A stretch of DNA of 36,090 nucleotides, from NCBI GenBank assembly GCA_027024025.1, contig JALVTT010000079.1, forward strand, positions 1 through 36,090, written 5' to 3'. The DNA comes from Sedimenticola sp. (GTDB lineage Bacteria > Pseudomonadota > Gammaproteobacteria > Chromatiales > Chromatiaceae). Below, one piece after another: positions 1-9,711 of this stretch (the stretch's first letter is position 1; each line of letters opens with the position of its first letter). The notes below the pieces were generated by a model. That model worked only from the letters and a program-made list of their open reading frames with translations. It was not told where the DNA came from and ran no database searches. The translations under genes and the position numbers were made by a program.

Positions 1-177
1 GCCCCGCCCACCCTGGACGAGGCCCGTCTGGCCTTCGAACGCCGCTATCTCACCGGCATCCTGCGCGCCACCAACGGCAACGTCACCAACGCCGCGCGCC
101 TGGCCGGGCGCAACCGCACCGAGTTCTACAAGCTGCTGCACCGCCACGAGCTGGACCCGGCCGCCTTCCGCCCCTGA
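1..177 (+). CDS. glrR: C-terminal end of a GlrR-type sigma-54-dependent response regulator (partial)
   Basis: Frame 1 is open from the first base to a TGA at 175-177 and encodes the last 58 residues of a longer protein. They form a Fis-type helix-turn-helix (GNVTNAARLAGRNRTEFYK) followed by the short tail HELDPAAF. This is the DNA-binding end of NtrC-family activators, and the tail resembles GlrR (YfhA), partner of the GlrK kinase in enterobacteria. The receiver and AAA+ domains lie outside the window, so assignment to GlrR rather than another NtrC-family protein rests on the tail alone. The gene is on the same strand as the signalling cassette downstream, 86 bases away. Confidence 0.7.
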   Translation, partial: APPTLDEARLAFERRYLTGILRATNGNVTNAARLAGRNRTEFYKLLHRHELDPAAFRP

Positions 178-263
178 GCACCAATAAAGCTGTCGCATAT
201 CGCAGACAGCGTCATAACCCTTTCTTTATGGCGGCAACACCCGCCAAGCCGTAACATTAAGCC
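178..263 (+). other. Intergenic region with two small hairpins
   Basis: Two inverted repeats follow the glrR-like stop. GCTGTC/GACAGC lies at 189-210, flanked by ATAAAG (184-189) and CTTTAT (224-229), which can also pair. GGCGG/CCGCC lies at 230-245. Neither is followed by a T-run on the plus strand, so an intrinsic terminator is not convincing. The region is more AT-rich than its surroundings and probably holds the promoter of the receiver gene, but no clear -35/-10 pair was seen. Confidence 0.35.
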
Positions 264-668
264 ATGCTTAACACCCTAGAGATTAACGCAATGTGCAAGG
301 GATCTGTTCTGCTGGTGGAGGACTCGGACATCCAACGCCGCCTGATCCAACGCCTCCTCTTGGCCTGTGACCGGCCGGTGGAGACGGTGGACAACGGCGA
401 GGATGCGGTCCGGTACGCCCTGGAGACGGACCCGGACCTCATCCTTATGGACATCGACATGCCCGGCATGAACGGCCTCGACGCCTGCCGGGCCATCTCT
501 CGCAATCCTCACACCCAGCACATCCCGATTGTCATGCTGTCCTCCTATGAGGATAAAGCCTACCGCCTGCGTGCCGCCATGCGCGGCGCCGTTGATTACC
601 TGGTTAAGCCGGTGACTCGCGAGCAACTCTGCAATACACTGGCGCCGATACTGAACAACGAAGACTGA
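264..668 (+). CDS. Stand-alone CheY-like response regulator receiver protein
   Basis: The 134-residue protein is almost entirely one receiver domain. The acidic pocket is E19-D20 (LLVEDS), the phospho-acceptor is D63 (LMDIDMPGMNG), the switch Ser is S93 (VMLSS) and the conserved Lys is K115 (LVKPV), so it should be phosphorylatable. It has no DNA-binding or enzymatic output domain, as in CheY-type proteins that act by protein contact. The track start at 264 has no Shine-Dalgarno. An ATG at 291 (MCKGSVLL) has GAG nine bases upstream and sits closer to the first beta strand, so 291 may be the real start. It is the first gene of the plus-strand cassette ending with a hybrid kinase at 5139 and could be that kinase's phosphotransfer partner; this is inferred from position only. 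Confidence 0.9.
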   Translation: MLNTLEINAMCKGSVLLVEDSDIQRRLIQRLLLACDRPVETVDNGEDAVRYALETDPDLILMDIDMPGMNGLDACRAISRNPHTQHIPIVMLSSYEDKAYRLRAAMRGAVDYLVKPVTREQLCNTLAPILNNED

Positions 669-675
669 AACAGGC

Positions 676-691
676 CCGCCACCACCGGCGG
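676..691 (+). other. Hairpin after the receiver gene
   Basis: CCGCC and GGCGG flank a six-base loop seven bases after the receiver stop codon. There is no T-run, so it is not a convincing terminator. It could be a weak transcript-stabilising or pausing element inside the cassette. The rest of 692-788 holds no gene that I can support. Confidence 0.3.
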
Positions 692-788
692 ACCCGTTGC
701 CTTGCCCGCGCCGGCGCCCGGCGGATGCCCAATTCACCAAGGCGTTTGGCTGTGGGAAGGGCAACACCCTCGTGAGGAGCTCAGATAA

Positions 789-1199
789 ATGGCCAAGAAA
801 CCCAATACCCAAGCCCCCGCGGCCGACAGCATGCAACAGGTCCGCGAGCTGCTTTTCGGCGAATACCAGCGCCGGGTGGACGCCCAGCTTGCCGAGACCG
901 GCAAGGCCCTGGCCCAGCTTGGAGAAGACACCCGCAAGGCCCATGCCCAGCTCGACCAGGCCACGCGCAGCGCCCAGCAGGAGATGGAGGCCGCGCTGCG
1001 CGATGAGCTGAACCGCACCCGCCAGGCCCTGGAGCAGCGCATCGAGGACCTGCAGACCAGCCTGGAGCGCGCACTCAAGGAACTGGAGCGCGACACCCAC
1101 AAGCAGCTCGACCGACTGGACGCGGCCAAGGTTGACCGCGGCGTGCTGGCCGCTCTGATGCGCCAGCTGGCCGACCAGCTGGAAGGCCAGGACGGCTGA
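789..1199 (+). CDS. Coiled-coil protein of unknown function
   Basis: A 136-residue, highly charged, helix-rich protein with no signal peptide or membrane segment. From about residue 18 to 110 it is a continuous run of Glu, Gln, Arg, Lys, Leu and Ala with heptad-like spacing, typical of a long coiled coil. The residues that follow (GVLAALMRQLADQLEG) look amphipathic. GAGGAG lies just upstream of the ATG and supports this start. It is ten bases upstream of the OmpA-domain gene, so co-transcription is likely. A structural or scaffold role for the membrane protein next door is possible but inferred from position. I do not recognise a named family. Confidence 0.8.
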   Translation: MAKKPNTQAPAADSMQQVRELLFGEYQRRVDAQLAETGKALAQLGEDTRKAHAQLDQATRSAQQEMEAALRDELNRTRQALEQRIEDLQTSLERALKELERDTHKQLDRLDAAKVDRGVLAALMRQLADQLEGQDG

Positions 1200-1209
1200 G
1201 CCGCCGCTC

Positions 1210-3120
1210 ATGAACACCCCCGCCGGTTCCGACGATGCGCTGGGCACGCTCAAGCAGCTGCTGCTGGGCGAGGAACAGCAGCAGATCGAGGCCATCAGCG
1301 AACGCCTCGCCGACCCCTCGCTGCGCAGCGAGGACGTGGCCGAGGTGCTGCCGGACGCGGTGCGCCTGCGCGACGCGCGCGACGACGAGCTGACCGACGC
1401 CCTCGAGCCCCCGGTGACCCAGTGCATCGAGCGCTCCATCCGTCGCGACCCGGACAACTTCGCCAACGCCCTGTACCCGGTCATGGGCCCGGCCATCCGC
1501 CAGTCCATCACCAGCACCCTGCGCGGGCTGGTGGAGAACATCAACCGCACCCTGGAACACAGCCTGTCCATCCAGGGCCTGAAGTGGCGCATCGAGGCCC
1601 TGCGCACGGGCGTGCCCTTCGCCGAGATCGTGCTGCGCCACACCCTGGCCTACCGCGTGGAACAGGTGTTCCTGATCCAGCCCGGCAGCGGCCTGCTGAT
1701 GCAGCACGTGCAGGACGAGCTGGCCGGCCAGGCCGACGCCGACGCCATCTCCGGCATGCTCACCGCCATCACCCAGTTTGTGCGCGACGCCTTTCAGGCC
1801 GACGAAAAGGATGGCCTGGACACGGTCGAGATGGGCGAGCACACCGTGCTCCTGGTACATGGTCCCCAGGCCTATCTGGCGGCGGTGGTGCGCGGCATCG
1901 TGCCCAGCGAGCTGCGCGAGCACTGCCAAGAGGTGCTGGAGAACCTGCACGCCCGCTACCGCAGCCAGCTCGAACAGTTCGACGGCCGCACCGAGACCCT
2001 GGCCCCGGCCGCTCCGCTGCTGGGCCGCTGCCTGCGCTCCCAGCACAAGAGCGTGGAGAAGAAACGCGGCCTCTCGCCGGCCTTCATCCTGATTCTTCTG
2101 GGCCTGGCCATGCTGGCGGCCTGGTGGGGCTACCGCCTGTGGCAGGCACACCGCGCGCAACAGGACTGGCAGGCGCGCGAACACCGCCTGGTCGCGCTGC
2201 TGGACGCGCAGCCCGGCCTCACTCTCACCGACGTGATCTACGGCCGCCAGCGCCTCCGGCTGCGCGGCCTGCGCGACCCCCAGGCCGCCCCGGTCGAGCC
2301 GCTGCTGAAGCAGGCCGGCATCGAGCCCGGGCGGGTGGACATGCAGTGGCGGCCCTATCTCGACCTGGACCCGCGGCTGGTGGAGCAGCGCGCGCGCAAG
2401 ACCCTGGCCCCGCCGGAGGGGGTGAGCCTGAGCCTGCGCCAGGGCATCCTGCGCCTGTCCGGGCACGCCCCCGCGGACTGGCTGCGGCGCGCGCGCCTGC
2501 AGGCCCCGCTGATCCCCGGGGTGCAGGGTCTGGACGAGCAGGGCCTGCAGAGCCTGGACGACTATCTGCTGGAGCAGGCCCGGACCCGTCTGGCCCCGCC
2601 ACAGGGGGTGGAGATGCGGGTCGAGCAGCAGCGCCTGGCGGTCCGCGGCAGCGCCCCGCTGGCCTGGATCGAGGGTCTGGACCAGGCGGCCGCCGCCATC
2701 CCCGGGCTGCAGGGCGTCGACCGCCAGGGTCTGGTGCCGACCGAATCGCTGGAGTTTGAACAACTCCGCATTCGGATTGAGAACACGAACATATACTTCA
2801 CCGAACGCAGCGAGCTGGACCAGAACCAACAGCAACAGCTGGCGCGGCTGGGTCAAACGCTTAAGCAGCTTTACCATCTTGGCCAACGGCTGCACACCCC
2901 TTTCCATGTGCTTCTGATCGGGCACACGGACGGCGTCGGCCTGCCGGAACTGAATAGCCAGATCGGCCTGACCCGCGCCCTGCTGGTGCGCGACACGCTG
3001 GTCTCCCAGGGCCTGCCCGCGGAACTGTTCCGCTGGCAGGCCGAAATCGGCCAAACGCCTATCCAGGATGTCAGTGCGCGCCGAACCGAATTTCGTATTA
3101 TCTTGGATCAAGGACAATAG
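1210..3120 (+). CDS. Inner-membrane protein with cytoplasmic N-domain, periplasmic tandem repeats and C-terminal OmpA-like domain
   Basis: A 636-residue protein with no N-terminal signal peptide. Residues 1-287 are soluble and helix-rich. A single membrane segment follows at about 290-310 (FILILLGLAMLAAWWGY). Then comes a long region with two tandem BON-like repeats (about 391-446 and 454-508, each with LAPP.GV and ending PG.QG.D.QGL). The end, about 520-636, is an OmpA-like domain with the peptidoglycan-binding signature GHTDGVG...N and a downstream Arg (LTRALLVRD). The predicted topology is cytoplasmic N-terminus and periplasmic C-terminus, so it would span from cytoplasm to cell wall. The stop is followed at once by the small GTPase (ATG at 3122), suggesting tight coupling. 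A MotB-like anchoring role is an inference. Confidence 0.88.
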   Translation: MNTPAGSDDALGTLKQLLLGEEQQQIEAISERLADPSLRSEDVAEVLPDAVRLRDARDDELTDALEPPVTQCIERSIRRDPDNFANALYPVMGPAIRQSITSTLRGLVENINRTLEHSLSIQGLKWRIEALRTGVPFAEIVLRHTLAYRVEQVFLIQPGSGLLMQHVQDELAGQADADAISGMLTAITQFVRDAFQADEKDGLDTVEMGEHTVLLVHGPQAYLAAVVRGIVPSELREHCQEVLENLHARYRSQLEQFDGRTETLAPAAPLLGRCLRSQHKSVEKKRGLSPAFILILLGLAMLAAWWGYRLWQAHRAQQDWQAREHRLVALLDAQPGLTLTDVIYGRQRLRLRGLRDPQAAPVEPLLKQAGIEPGRVDMQWRPYLDLDPRLVEQRARKTLAPPEGVSLSLRQGILRLSGHAPADWLRRARLQAPLIPGVQGLDEQGLQSLDDYLLEQARTRLAPPQGVEMRVEQQRLAVRGSAPLAWIEGLDQAAAAIPGLQGVDRQGLVPTESLEFEQLRIRIENTNIYFTERSELDQNQQQQLARLGQTLKQLYHLGQRLHTPFHVLLIGHTDGVGLPELNSQIGLTRALLVRDTLVSQGLPAELFRWQAEIGQTPIQDVSARRTEFRIILDQGQ

Positions 3121-3121
3121 C

Positions 3122-3625
3122 ATGCTGACACGCAAGATCTGCATGATCGGTGATTTCGCGGTCGGCAAGACCAGCCTGGTGTCACGCTATGTGCGCCATA
3201 CCTTTTCCGAGGCCTATCAGACCACCATCGGCGTCAAGATCGACAGCAAGATCATCCGACTGCCCTCGGGCGACGACCTCAAGCTGGTGCTATGGGACAT
3301 CGCCGGCAGCAACGCGCTCTCCACCGTCGAACAGTCCTACCTCAAGGGCGCCAGCGGCTACCTGCTGGTAAGCGACGCGACCCGCTGCGAGACCCTGGAC
3401 CACGCCATCGACCTGCACCGCCAGGCCGAGCGCCAGATCGGGCACGTACCCTTTGTGCTGGTACTGAACAAGGACGATCTGCACGAGCAGTACGAACTTT
3501 CCACCGACACCCTGAAACAGCTGCGCTCCAGCGGTTGGCACAGCGTGCGCAGCAGCGCCCTGACCGGGCTCGGGGTGGAGGAGGCCTTTCAGAGACTGGG
3601 CGAACAACTGGCGATCAAGGCATGA
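3122..3625 (+). CDS. Ras/Rab-like small GTPase
   Basis: The track ORF begins at 3068, but the ATG at 3122 has AAGGA upstream and starts right before the first beta strand, giving 167 residues. All G motifs are visible: P-loop GDFAVGKTS (10-18), switch I TTIG (34-37), WDIAGS (58-63), NKDD (116-119) and SAL (145-147). The residue after WDIAG is Ser, whereas Ras and Rab have the catalytic Gln there, so intrinsic hydrolysis is probably slow or depends on a partner. It lacks a C-terminal lipidation Cys. It belongs to the bacterial Ras-like proteins with an FAVGKTS P-loop. Its stop overlaps the kinase start (ATGA), so the two are translationally coupled. It presumably acts as a cytoplasmic switch for the OmpA-domain protein or the kinase. 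Confidence 0.93.
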   Translation: MLTRKICMIGDFAVGKTSLVSRYVRHTFSEAYQTTIGVKIDSKIIRLPSGDDLKLVLWDIAGSNALSTVEQSYLKGASGYLLVSDATRCETLDHAIDLHRQAERQIGHVPFVLVLNKDDLHEQYELSTDTLKQLRSSGWHSVRSSALTGLGVEEAFQRLGEQLAIKA

Positions 3626-5139
3626 GCGCAGAGGAACAGAACGCATCCCCCATCGAACGGCTGACCGCCTATCTACGGGAAGTCGATAACCAGCAACAGT
3701 TGCCTTTCTATCTGCTGGTCAACGACGCCCTGGAGCTGGCCGACGCCCAGGGCCAGGCGGCACATTACGGCTTTCATGACTTGCACCGCGGCAAGGATCT
3801 GTCCGACCGCCTGCTGTTCCTGGTCGGCATGGAGGACGCCCCGCTCGGTCAGATCACCACCCTGCCCATCCTCGACCTGGGCGATGAGATGTTCGCCCAC
3901 GTCTATATCCTGCGCCTGAAAAACGGCTGGGGCATGGCCTTCACCGACGCCCGGCGCGAACACGCCGAGCGCCTGCGCTACCAGCAACTGGCCAACGAGC
4001 TGGCCCTCTCACAGCGCGAACTGGCGCGCAAGCACACCGAGCTGGAGCGCGCCATGCAGGCAAAGAGCCTGTTCATCGGACGCATGTCGCACGAGTTCCG
4101 CACCCCGCTGTCCTCCATCCTCGGCTTCGCCACCCTGGCAGAGGAGGACATGGGCGACGCCGGACGCCTGCACGCCGACCTGCAGGCGATCAAGCGCGGC
4201 GCCAACTACCTGCTCTCGCTAGTGGACAACCTGCTCGACCAGAGCGTGCTGGAGCACGACCGGCTGCACATCCGCCCGGTGGCCTGCGACATCGCCCGCC
4301 TGGTCAACGAACTGGAGGAGCTGTTCCAGCCCACCGCGCGCCAGAAAGGCCTGTCCCTGGCCTGGTGGCTAGGTGGCAACATGCCCAAGCGCCTGTGGCT
4401 GGACGAGCTGCGCCTGCGCCAGGTGCTGGTCAACCTGATCGGCAACGCCATCAAGTTCACCCGCGAGGGGGCGATCAGCGTGTCCCTGGAATGGGCCAGG
4501 GACCGCCTGGAAGTATCTGTGGAAGACACTGGCTCGGGCATCCCCCCGCAGGATCTCAAGCGCCTGTTCCAGCCCTTCAGCCAGGGCCCCGCGACTGATC
4601 GCGGCCAGCAGGGGGCCGGCCTGGGCCTGGGCATCAGCCGCTCCATCGTGCAGGGCATGGGGGGCGAGCTGACCCTGGAGTCCCAGCCCGGCAAGGGCAC
4701 CCGGGCCAGCTTCCATGTCGAGGCGCCGGCGCGCGACCGCAAGAGCGACGAGGAACGCACCCTGGTGCAGCGCCGGGTGCTGCTGCTGGAGGACGACCCG
4801 GACACCCGCGAGCTGTTGACGATCTTCATCACGGGCGCCGGGGCCCGCCTGAGCGTGGCGCGCGACGCGGACGAGTGCGAGGCCCTGGTGAGTCAGAACC
4901 CGGAGCTGATCGTGGTCAATCTGCTGCCGGAGCCCCACCACCGCCTGCTCTTGCGGCACCTGCAACAGGCCGGCTTCCGCGGCCCTGTGGTGGCGGTCAG
5001 CGCCCAGGACGACGAGGATCTGCACCGCAAGATCCGGCGCGCCGGCTATGCCGGGCTGATCACCAAGCCCATCCGGCGCGGCGAGCTGGTCAGCGAGTTG
5101 GCGACCCTGCTGGAGGAGAGCGAGGGCGAAAACGCCTGA
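3622..5139 (+). CDS. Hybrid histidine kinase with a degenerate C-terminal receiver
   Basis: The ATG at 3622 overlaps the GTPase stop; the longer track ORF is a frame extension. The product is 505 residues and soluble. Residues 1-120 look like a PAS-type sensor (inferred from pattern), followed by a coiled coil at about 120-150. The phospho-acceptor is H157 (SHEFRTPLSS), the N box is at N275 (GNAIKFT), the G1 box is DTGSGIP and the G2 box GAGLGLG. The receiver starts near 374 with LLLEDD and ends with the conserved ITKPI Lys, but its acceptor position is N433 (VVNLLP) instead of Asp, so it probably cannot be phosphorylated. The upstream CheY-like protein may be the real phosphate acceptor. It converges on the DUF748 gene 14 bases away. 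Confidence 0.93.
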   Translation: MSAEEQNASPIERLTAYLREVDNQQQLPFYLLVNDALELADAQGQAAHYGFHDLHRGKDLSDRLLFLVGMEDAPLGQITTLPILDLGDEMFAHVYILRLKNGWGMAFTDARREHAERLRYQQLANELALSQRELARKHTELERAMQAKSLFIGRMSHEFRTPLSSILGFATLAEEDMGDAGRLHADLQAIKRGANYLLSLVDNLLDQSVLEHDRLHIRPVACDIARLVNELEELFQPTARQKGLSLAWWLGGNMPKRLWLDELRLRQVLVNLIGNAIKFTREGAISVSLEWARDRLEVSVEDTGSGIPPQDLKRLFQPFSQGPATDRGQQGAGLGLGISRSIVQGMGGELTLESQPGKGTRASFHVEAPARDRKSDEERTLVQRRVLLLEDDPDTRELLTIFITGAGARLSVARDADECEALVSQNPELIVVNLLPEPHHRLLLRHLQQAGFRGPVVAVSAQDDEDLHRKIRRAGYAGLITKPIRRGELVSELATLLEESEGENA

Positions 5140-5153
5140 GCCCGGCGAAGCGG

Positions 5154-7868
5154 CTACAGCCGGATCTCCACCCGCGGCCGGCCGTCGGCCGTATCGTCGA
5201 TGCGCGGCCGGCAGGCGCGCAACTGGCCACTGGCCACCCCCGTCTCCAGCAGCACCCGGCGCACCCAGGCGGCGCGTTGTTCCGCCAGCTTCAGCATGGC
5301 CGCGGCGTCATCTTTCTTGTCTCCGCCGCGATCGGAGGCCACCGCCACCCCGCACAGGCGCAGACGCAGCTTCGGCCGGTCGGCCAGCTTCTTGCCCAGG
5401 GCGCGCAGCCGGGCCTCCATCCCGGCGCGCGGCCGGCTGGCGCCGGCCTGGAAGCCCACCGGCTGGAAGCGCACCTGCAGCGCCGCGTCGGCCAGCAGGC
5501 CACCGACCAGGATCACGCTGCCCAGGGGCTGGATGGCCAGCGCGGCGGTCCCGGCCACGGCCTTCATGATGATGGGATCGAGCGCGCCCAGGACGTGAAA
5601 ATCCGGACGTGACAGATCGCCGTCGATCGGCACGTCCAGCGTGATGCGGCCCTGGCGGTCCTCCAGCAGGGCCGCCGCCAGGGACAGCGGCGGGCCCTTG
5701 CGCCCGGGGATGGGATCGACCTCCAAGTCGTTCAGCTCCAGGTGGTTGCGCATGTGCAGGCGGTGACGCGCGATCCTGAGCTTGAAGCGGTCGCTCAGCT
5801 CGCCCTCGACGAAGCGGTGCCCCAGCTGATCGGCCACCAGGCCGTTGACCAGGGGCAGATGCAGCCCGCTCAGCGTCCCGTGGCCCTCGATGGCCGGCGG
5901 CCGGGCGAAGGGCCGCAGACGCGCCTGCAGGCCCAGGTGGGAATAGCGGTCCAGCACCAGGTTGAGATCCAGCGGGGTGTCCTGCCCGGGCCGCCCGCTG
6001 TCCAGGGCCCCCAGCTCGAGGCGGGCGATGTGCAACTCGCGGTCCAGCGGCGGCTGGATGTGCCGGTCGACCAGGTGCACCCGGTTGTCGCCGGCCAGGC
6101 GCAGCCCGGCCAGGCGCCAGCGCGGACGGGCCGGGTCCGCTGCGCCGGCCCCGGCGCCGGAGGTTGCCGGCGCGCTCAGCCGCGGTCGCTGCCAGTGACC
6201 GTCCGCGTCCCGACTCAGGCCGAGACGCAGATCGTGCAGGGTCAGGCGGCCCAGCGCCCAGTCCGAGGCCGACAGGGTGGAGGCGGCGAGCTCGGCGCGC
6301 GCCAGGCGCAGGGGGTAGCGGCGCAGGGCCAGGCCGTCCAGGGCCGCCTCCCGCAGGCGCAGGCGCGCGCCGTCCCAGTCCAGCCCCTCCAGGGACAGCC
6401 CGGCCAGGGACAGCTGTTCGCCCTCCGCGCCCTGCGGCTGGAAGCGCAGGCCGGTGAGCTGCGCACCGCCCCGCGCGGTCGCCCGCGCCGGGTCGAGTTC
6501 GCCCGCATCCAGCCGCGCCAAGCCCGCCTCCAGGGTCAGGGCGCGCGGTGGATCATCCAGCGCGAGGCCCTGCACATCCAGCCTCAGGCCGGCCTGGGTC
6601 CAGCGGCCGCCCTGGTAACGCCATGCGCCCTGGATGGCGGCGCGGCCCAGACTCAGGGCGCGTCCGGCCTGATGCGCCCTCACGCCGGTCAGGGACAGAT
6701 CGCCGCCACTGAGCGCCGGCCTGGCGTCCGCTTCGCGGGGCAGGGACAGCGCCGGGGCCTCCAGCCTCAGCCGATCCAGAGCCAGATCGCCGGCCTCCCC
6801 GCTCAGGGCCAGGCCCCGCGCCTGCAGCGCCTCGCCCTGTACCCGCCAGGCCGCCCGGTCCGGATGGAGATCCAGGGCCCGCAGCGCGGCGCTGTCCAGA
6901 TCGATGCGGTAGGCGCCGTCTTGCAGATGCAGGCCGCTCAGGCTCAGGCTTTGGGCGCTCAGGCGCGGCCGGCCCGGGTCGCCGGGATCCAGACTCAGCC
7001 GGAGCCTTTCCAGGCCGAGGGTGTCGATGCGCAGCCGCCCGCAGGCGGCCGCGTCATCACAGGCCGCCTGCGGTGACGTGCGAGCCAGGCGGTAGGCCAG
7101 CTCACCGACCGCGGCCCGGCCGGCGAGGCGCAGCGCGCCGGGCGAGGCCCGCAGGTCGAGCCGGGCATCCAGCCGCCCGCCCAGCGGCAGCGGCCGGCGG
7201 GCCAGGCGCAGGACGCGCCTCAGGGGCAGTTGGCGCAGGTCCAGGCGGCCCCGCAGCCGGGGCCGGGGCGCCAGGCGCAGGCCGCCGTCGAATCCCAGCC
7301 GCGCCGCGCCCCAGCGGGCCCGCAGATGCAGGGAAGCCGGGGTGGATGCGGCCGGGTCGAGATCCTCCAGGCTGAGCGATCGCAGACGGATCACCTGCGC
7401 CGGCAGGCCGGTGGCCGGATCCTCGTAGATCAGACGGAAGCGCGCCAGGCGGGCCGCGTCCACCCGTGGCGGCGGCACGGATGCCTGTCCCTGTCCGGCC
7501 GGGGCCGCCGGCAGGCCGGTGTCCAGCCCGCCATCGGGGCGACGGCGCACACGCCAGTAGCCGCGCGCCAGGTCCAGCCGCCGCACCCGCAGCCGGCCGC
7601 GCAGCAGGGCGCCCGTGTCCAGCTCCAGGCGGGCCTCCTCCAGGCGCAGCCAGGGCCGTTGCGGCGGGCCCAGGACCAGGCCGTCGATGGCCAGCAGGCC
7701 GCTGAACAGGTTGAGATCGACCTCGCCCAGATAGCTGAGCTGGCCCGCTCCCAGGGCCCGCTGCAGCTGGGTGCGCATCAGCCAGGGCGCCGCCAGGTGC
7801 AGCCCGACCAGCAGCAGCGCCAGGCCCGTCAGGAATACGAGGCCGAGCGATACCAGGGAGCGACGCAT
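5154..7868 (-). CDS. DUF748/AsmA-like envelope protein
   Basis: A 904-residue protein with one N-terminal membrane anchor (about residues 5-28) followed by a very long periplasmic part made of repeating beta-rich segments in which Leu, Arg and Asp predominate. The region near 640-800 (GTLSGLHLPLVNGLV, then ALLEDRQGRITLDVPIDGD) is the hallmark of DUF748 proteins, related to AsmA/YdbH bridge-like proteins implicated in lipid transport between membranes. The last 90 residues resemble an OmpA-type fold (AEQRAAWVRRVLLETG). The start codon is three bases after the glmS stop, so it is coupled to glmS. The two genes serve the envelope, but a direct functional link is not shown. It ends against the kinase gene, which runs the opposite way. 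Confidence 0.88.
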   Translation of the reverse strand: MRRSLVSLGLVFLTGLALLLVGLHLAAPWLMRTQLQRALGAGQLSYLGEVDLNLFSGLLAIDGLVLGPPQRPWLRLEEARLELDTGALLRGRLRVRRLDLARGYWRVRRRPDGGLDTGLPAAPAGQGQASVPPPRVDAARLARFRLIYEDPATGLPAQVIRLRSLSLEDLDPAASTPASLHLRARWGAARLGFDGGLRLAPRPRLRGRLDLRQLPLRRVLRLARRPLPLGGRLDARLDLRASPGALRLAGRAAVGELAYRLARTSPQAACDDAAACGRLRIDTLGLERLRLSLDPGDPGRPRLSAQSLSLSGLHLQDGAYRIDLDSAALRALDLHPDRAAWRVQGEALQARGLALSGEAGDLALDRLRLEAPALSLPREADARPALSGGDLSLTGVRAHQAGRALSLGRAAIQGAWRYQGGRWTQAGLRLDVQGLALDDPPRALTLEAGLARLDAGELDPARATARGGAQLTGLRFQPQGAEGEQLSLAGLSLEGLDWDGARLRLREAALDGLALRRYPLRLARAELAASTLSASDWALGRLTLHDLRLGLSRDADGHWQRPRLSAPATSGAGAGAADPARPRWRLAGLRLAGDNRVHLVDRHIQPPLDRELHIARLELGALDSGRPGQDTPLDLNLVLDRYSHLGLQARLRPFARPPAIEGHGTLSGLHLPLVNGLVADQLGHRFVEGELSDRFKLRIARHRLHMRNHLELNDLEVDPIPGRKGPPLSLAAALLEDRQGRITLDVPIDGDLSRPDFHVLGALDPIIMKAVAGTAALAIQPLGSVILVGGLLADAALQVRFQPVGFQAGASRPRAGMEARLRALGKKLADRPKLRLRLCGVAVASDRGGDKKDDAAAMLKLAEQRAAWVRRVLLETGVASGQLRACRPRIDDTADGRPRVEIRL

Positions 7869-7871
7869 GGC

Positions 7872-9698
<1,827 letters not shown>

Positions 9699-9711
9699 GG
9701 CAGGCTCCCTG

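Noticed and set aside
189-245. Intrinsic terminator after the glrR-like gene
   Set aside because: Hairpins are present but without a T-run on the plus strand.
276-1643. 455-residue minus-strand ORF over the receiver and coiled-coil genes
   Set aside because: Shadow frame; the plus-strand receiver has intact catalytic residues.
1075-3168. 697-residue minus-strand ORF
   Set aside because: Antisense shadow of the OmpA-domain gene; low-complexity Leu/Gln/Arg composition and no domains, whereas the plus-strand frame has clear ones.
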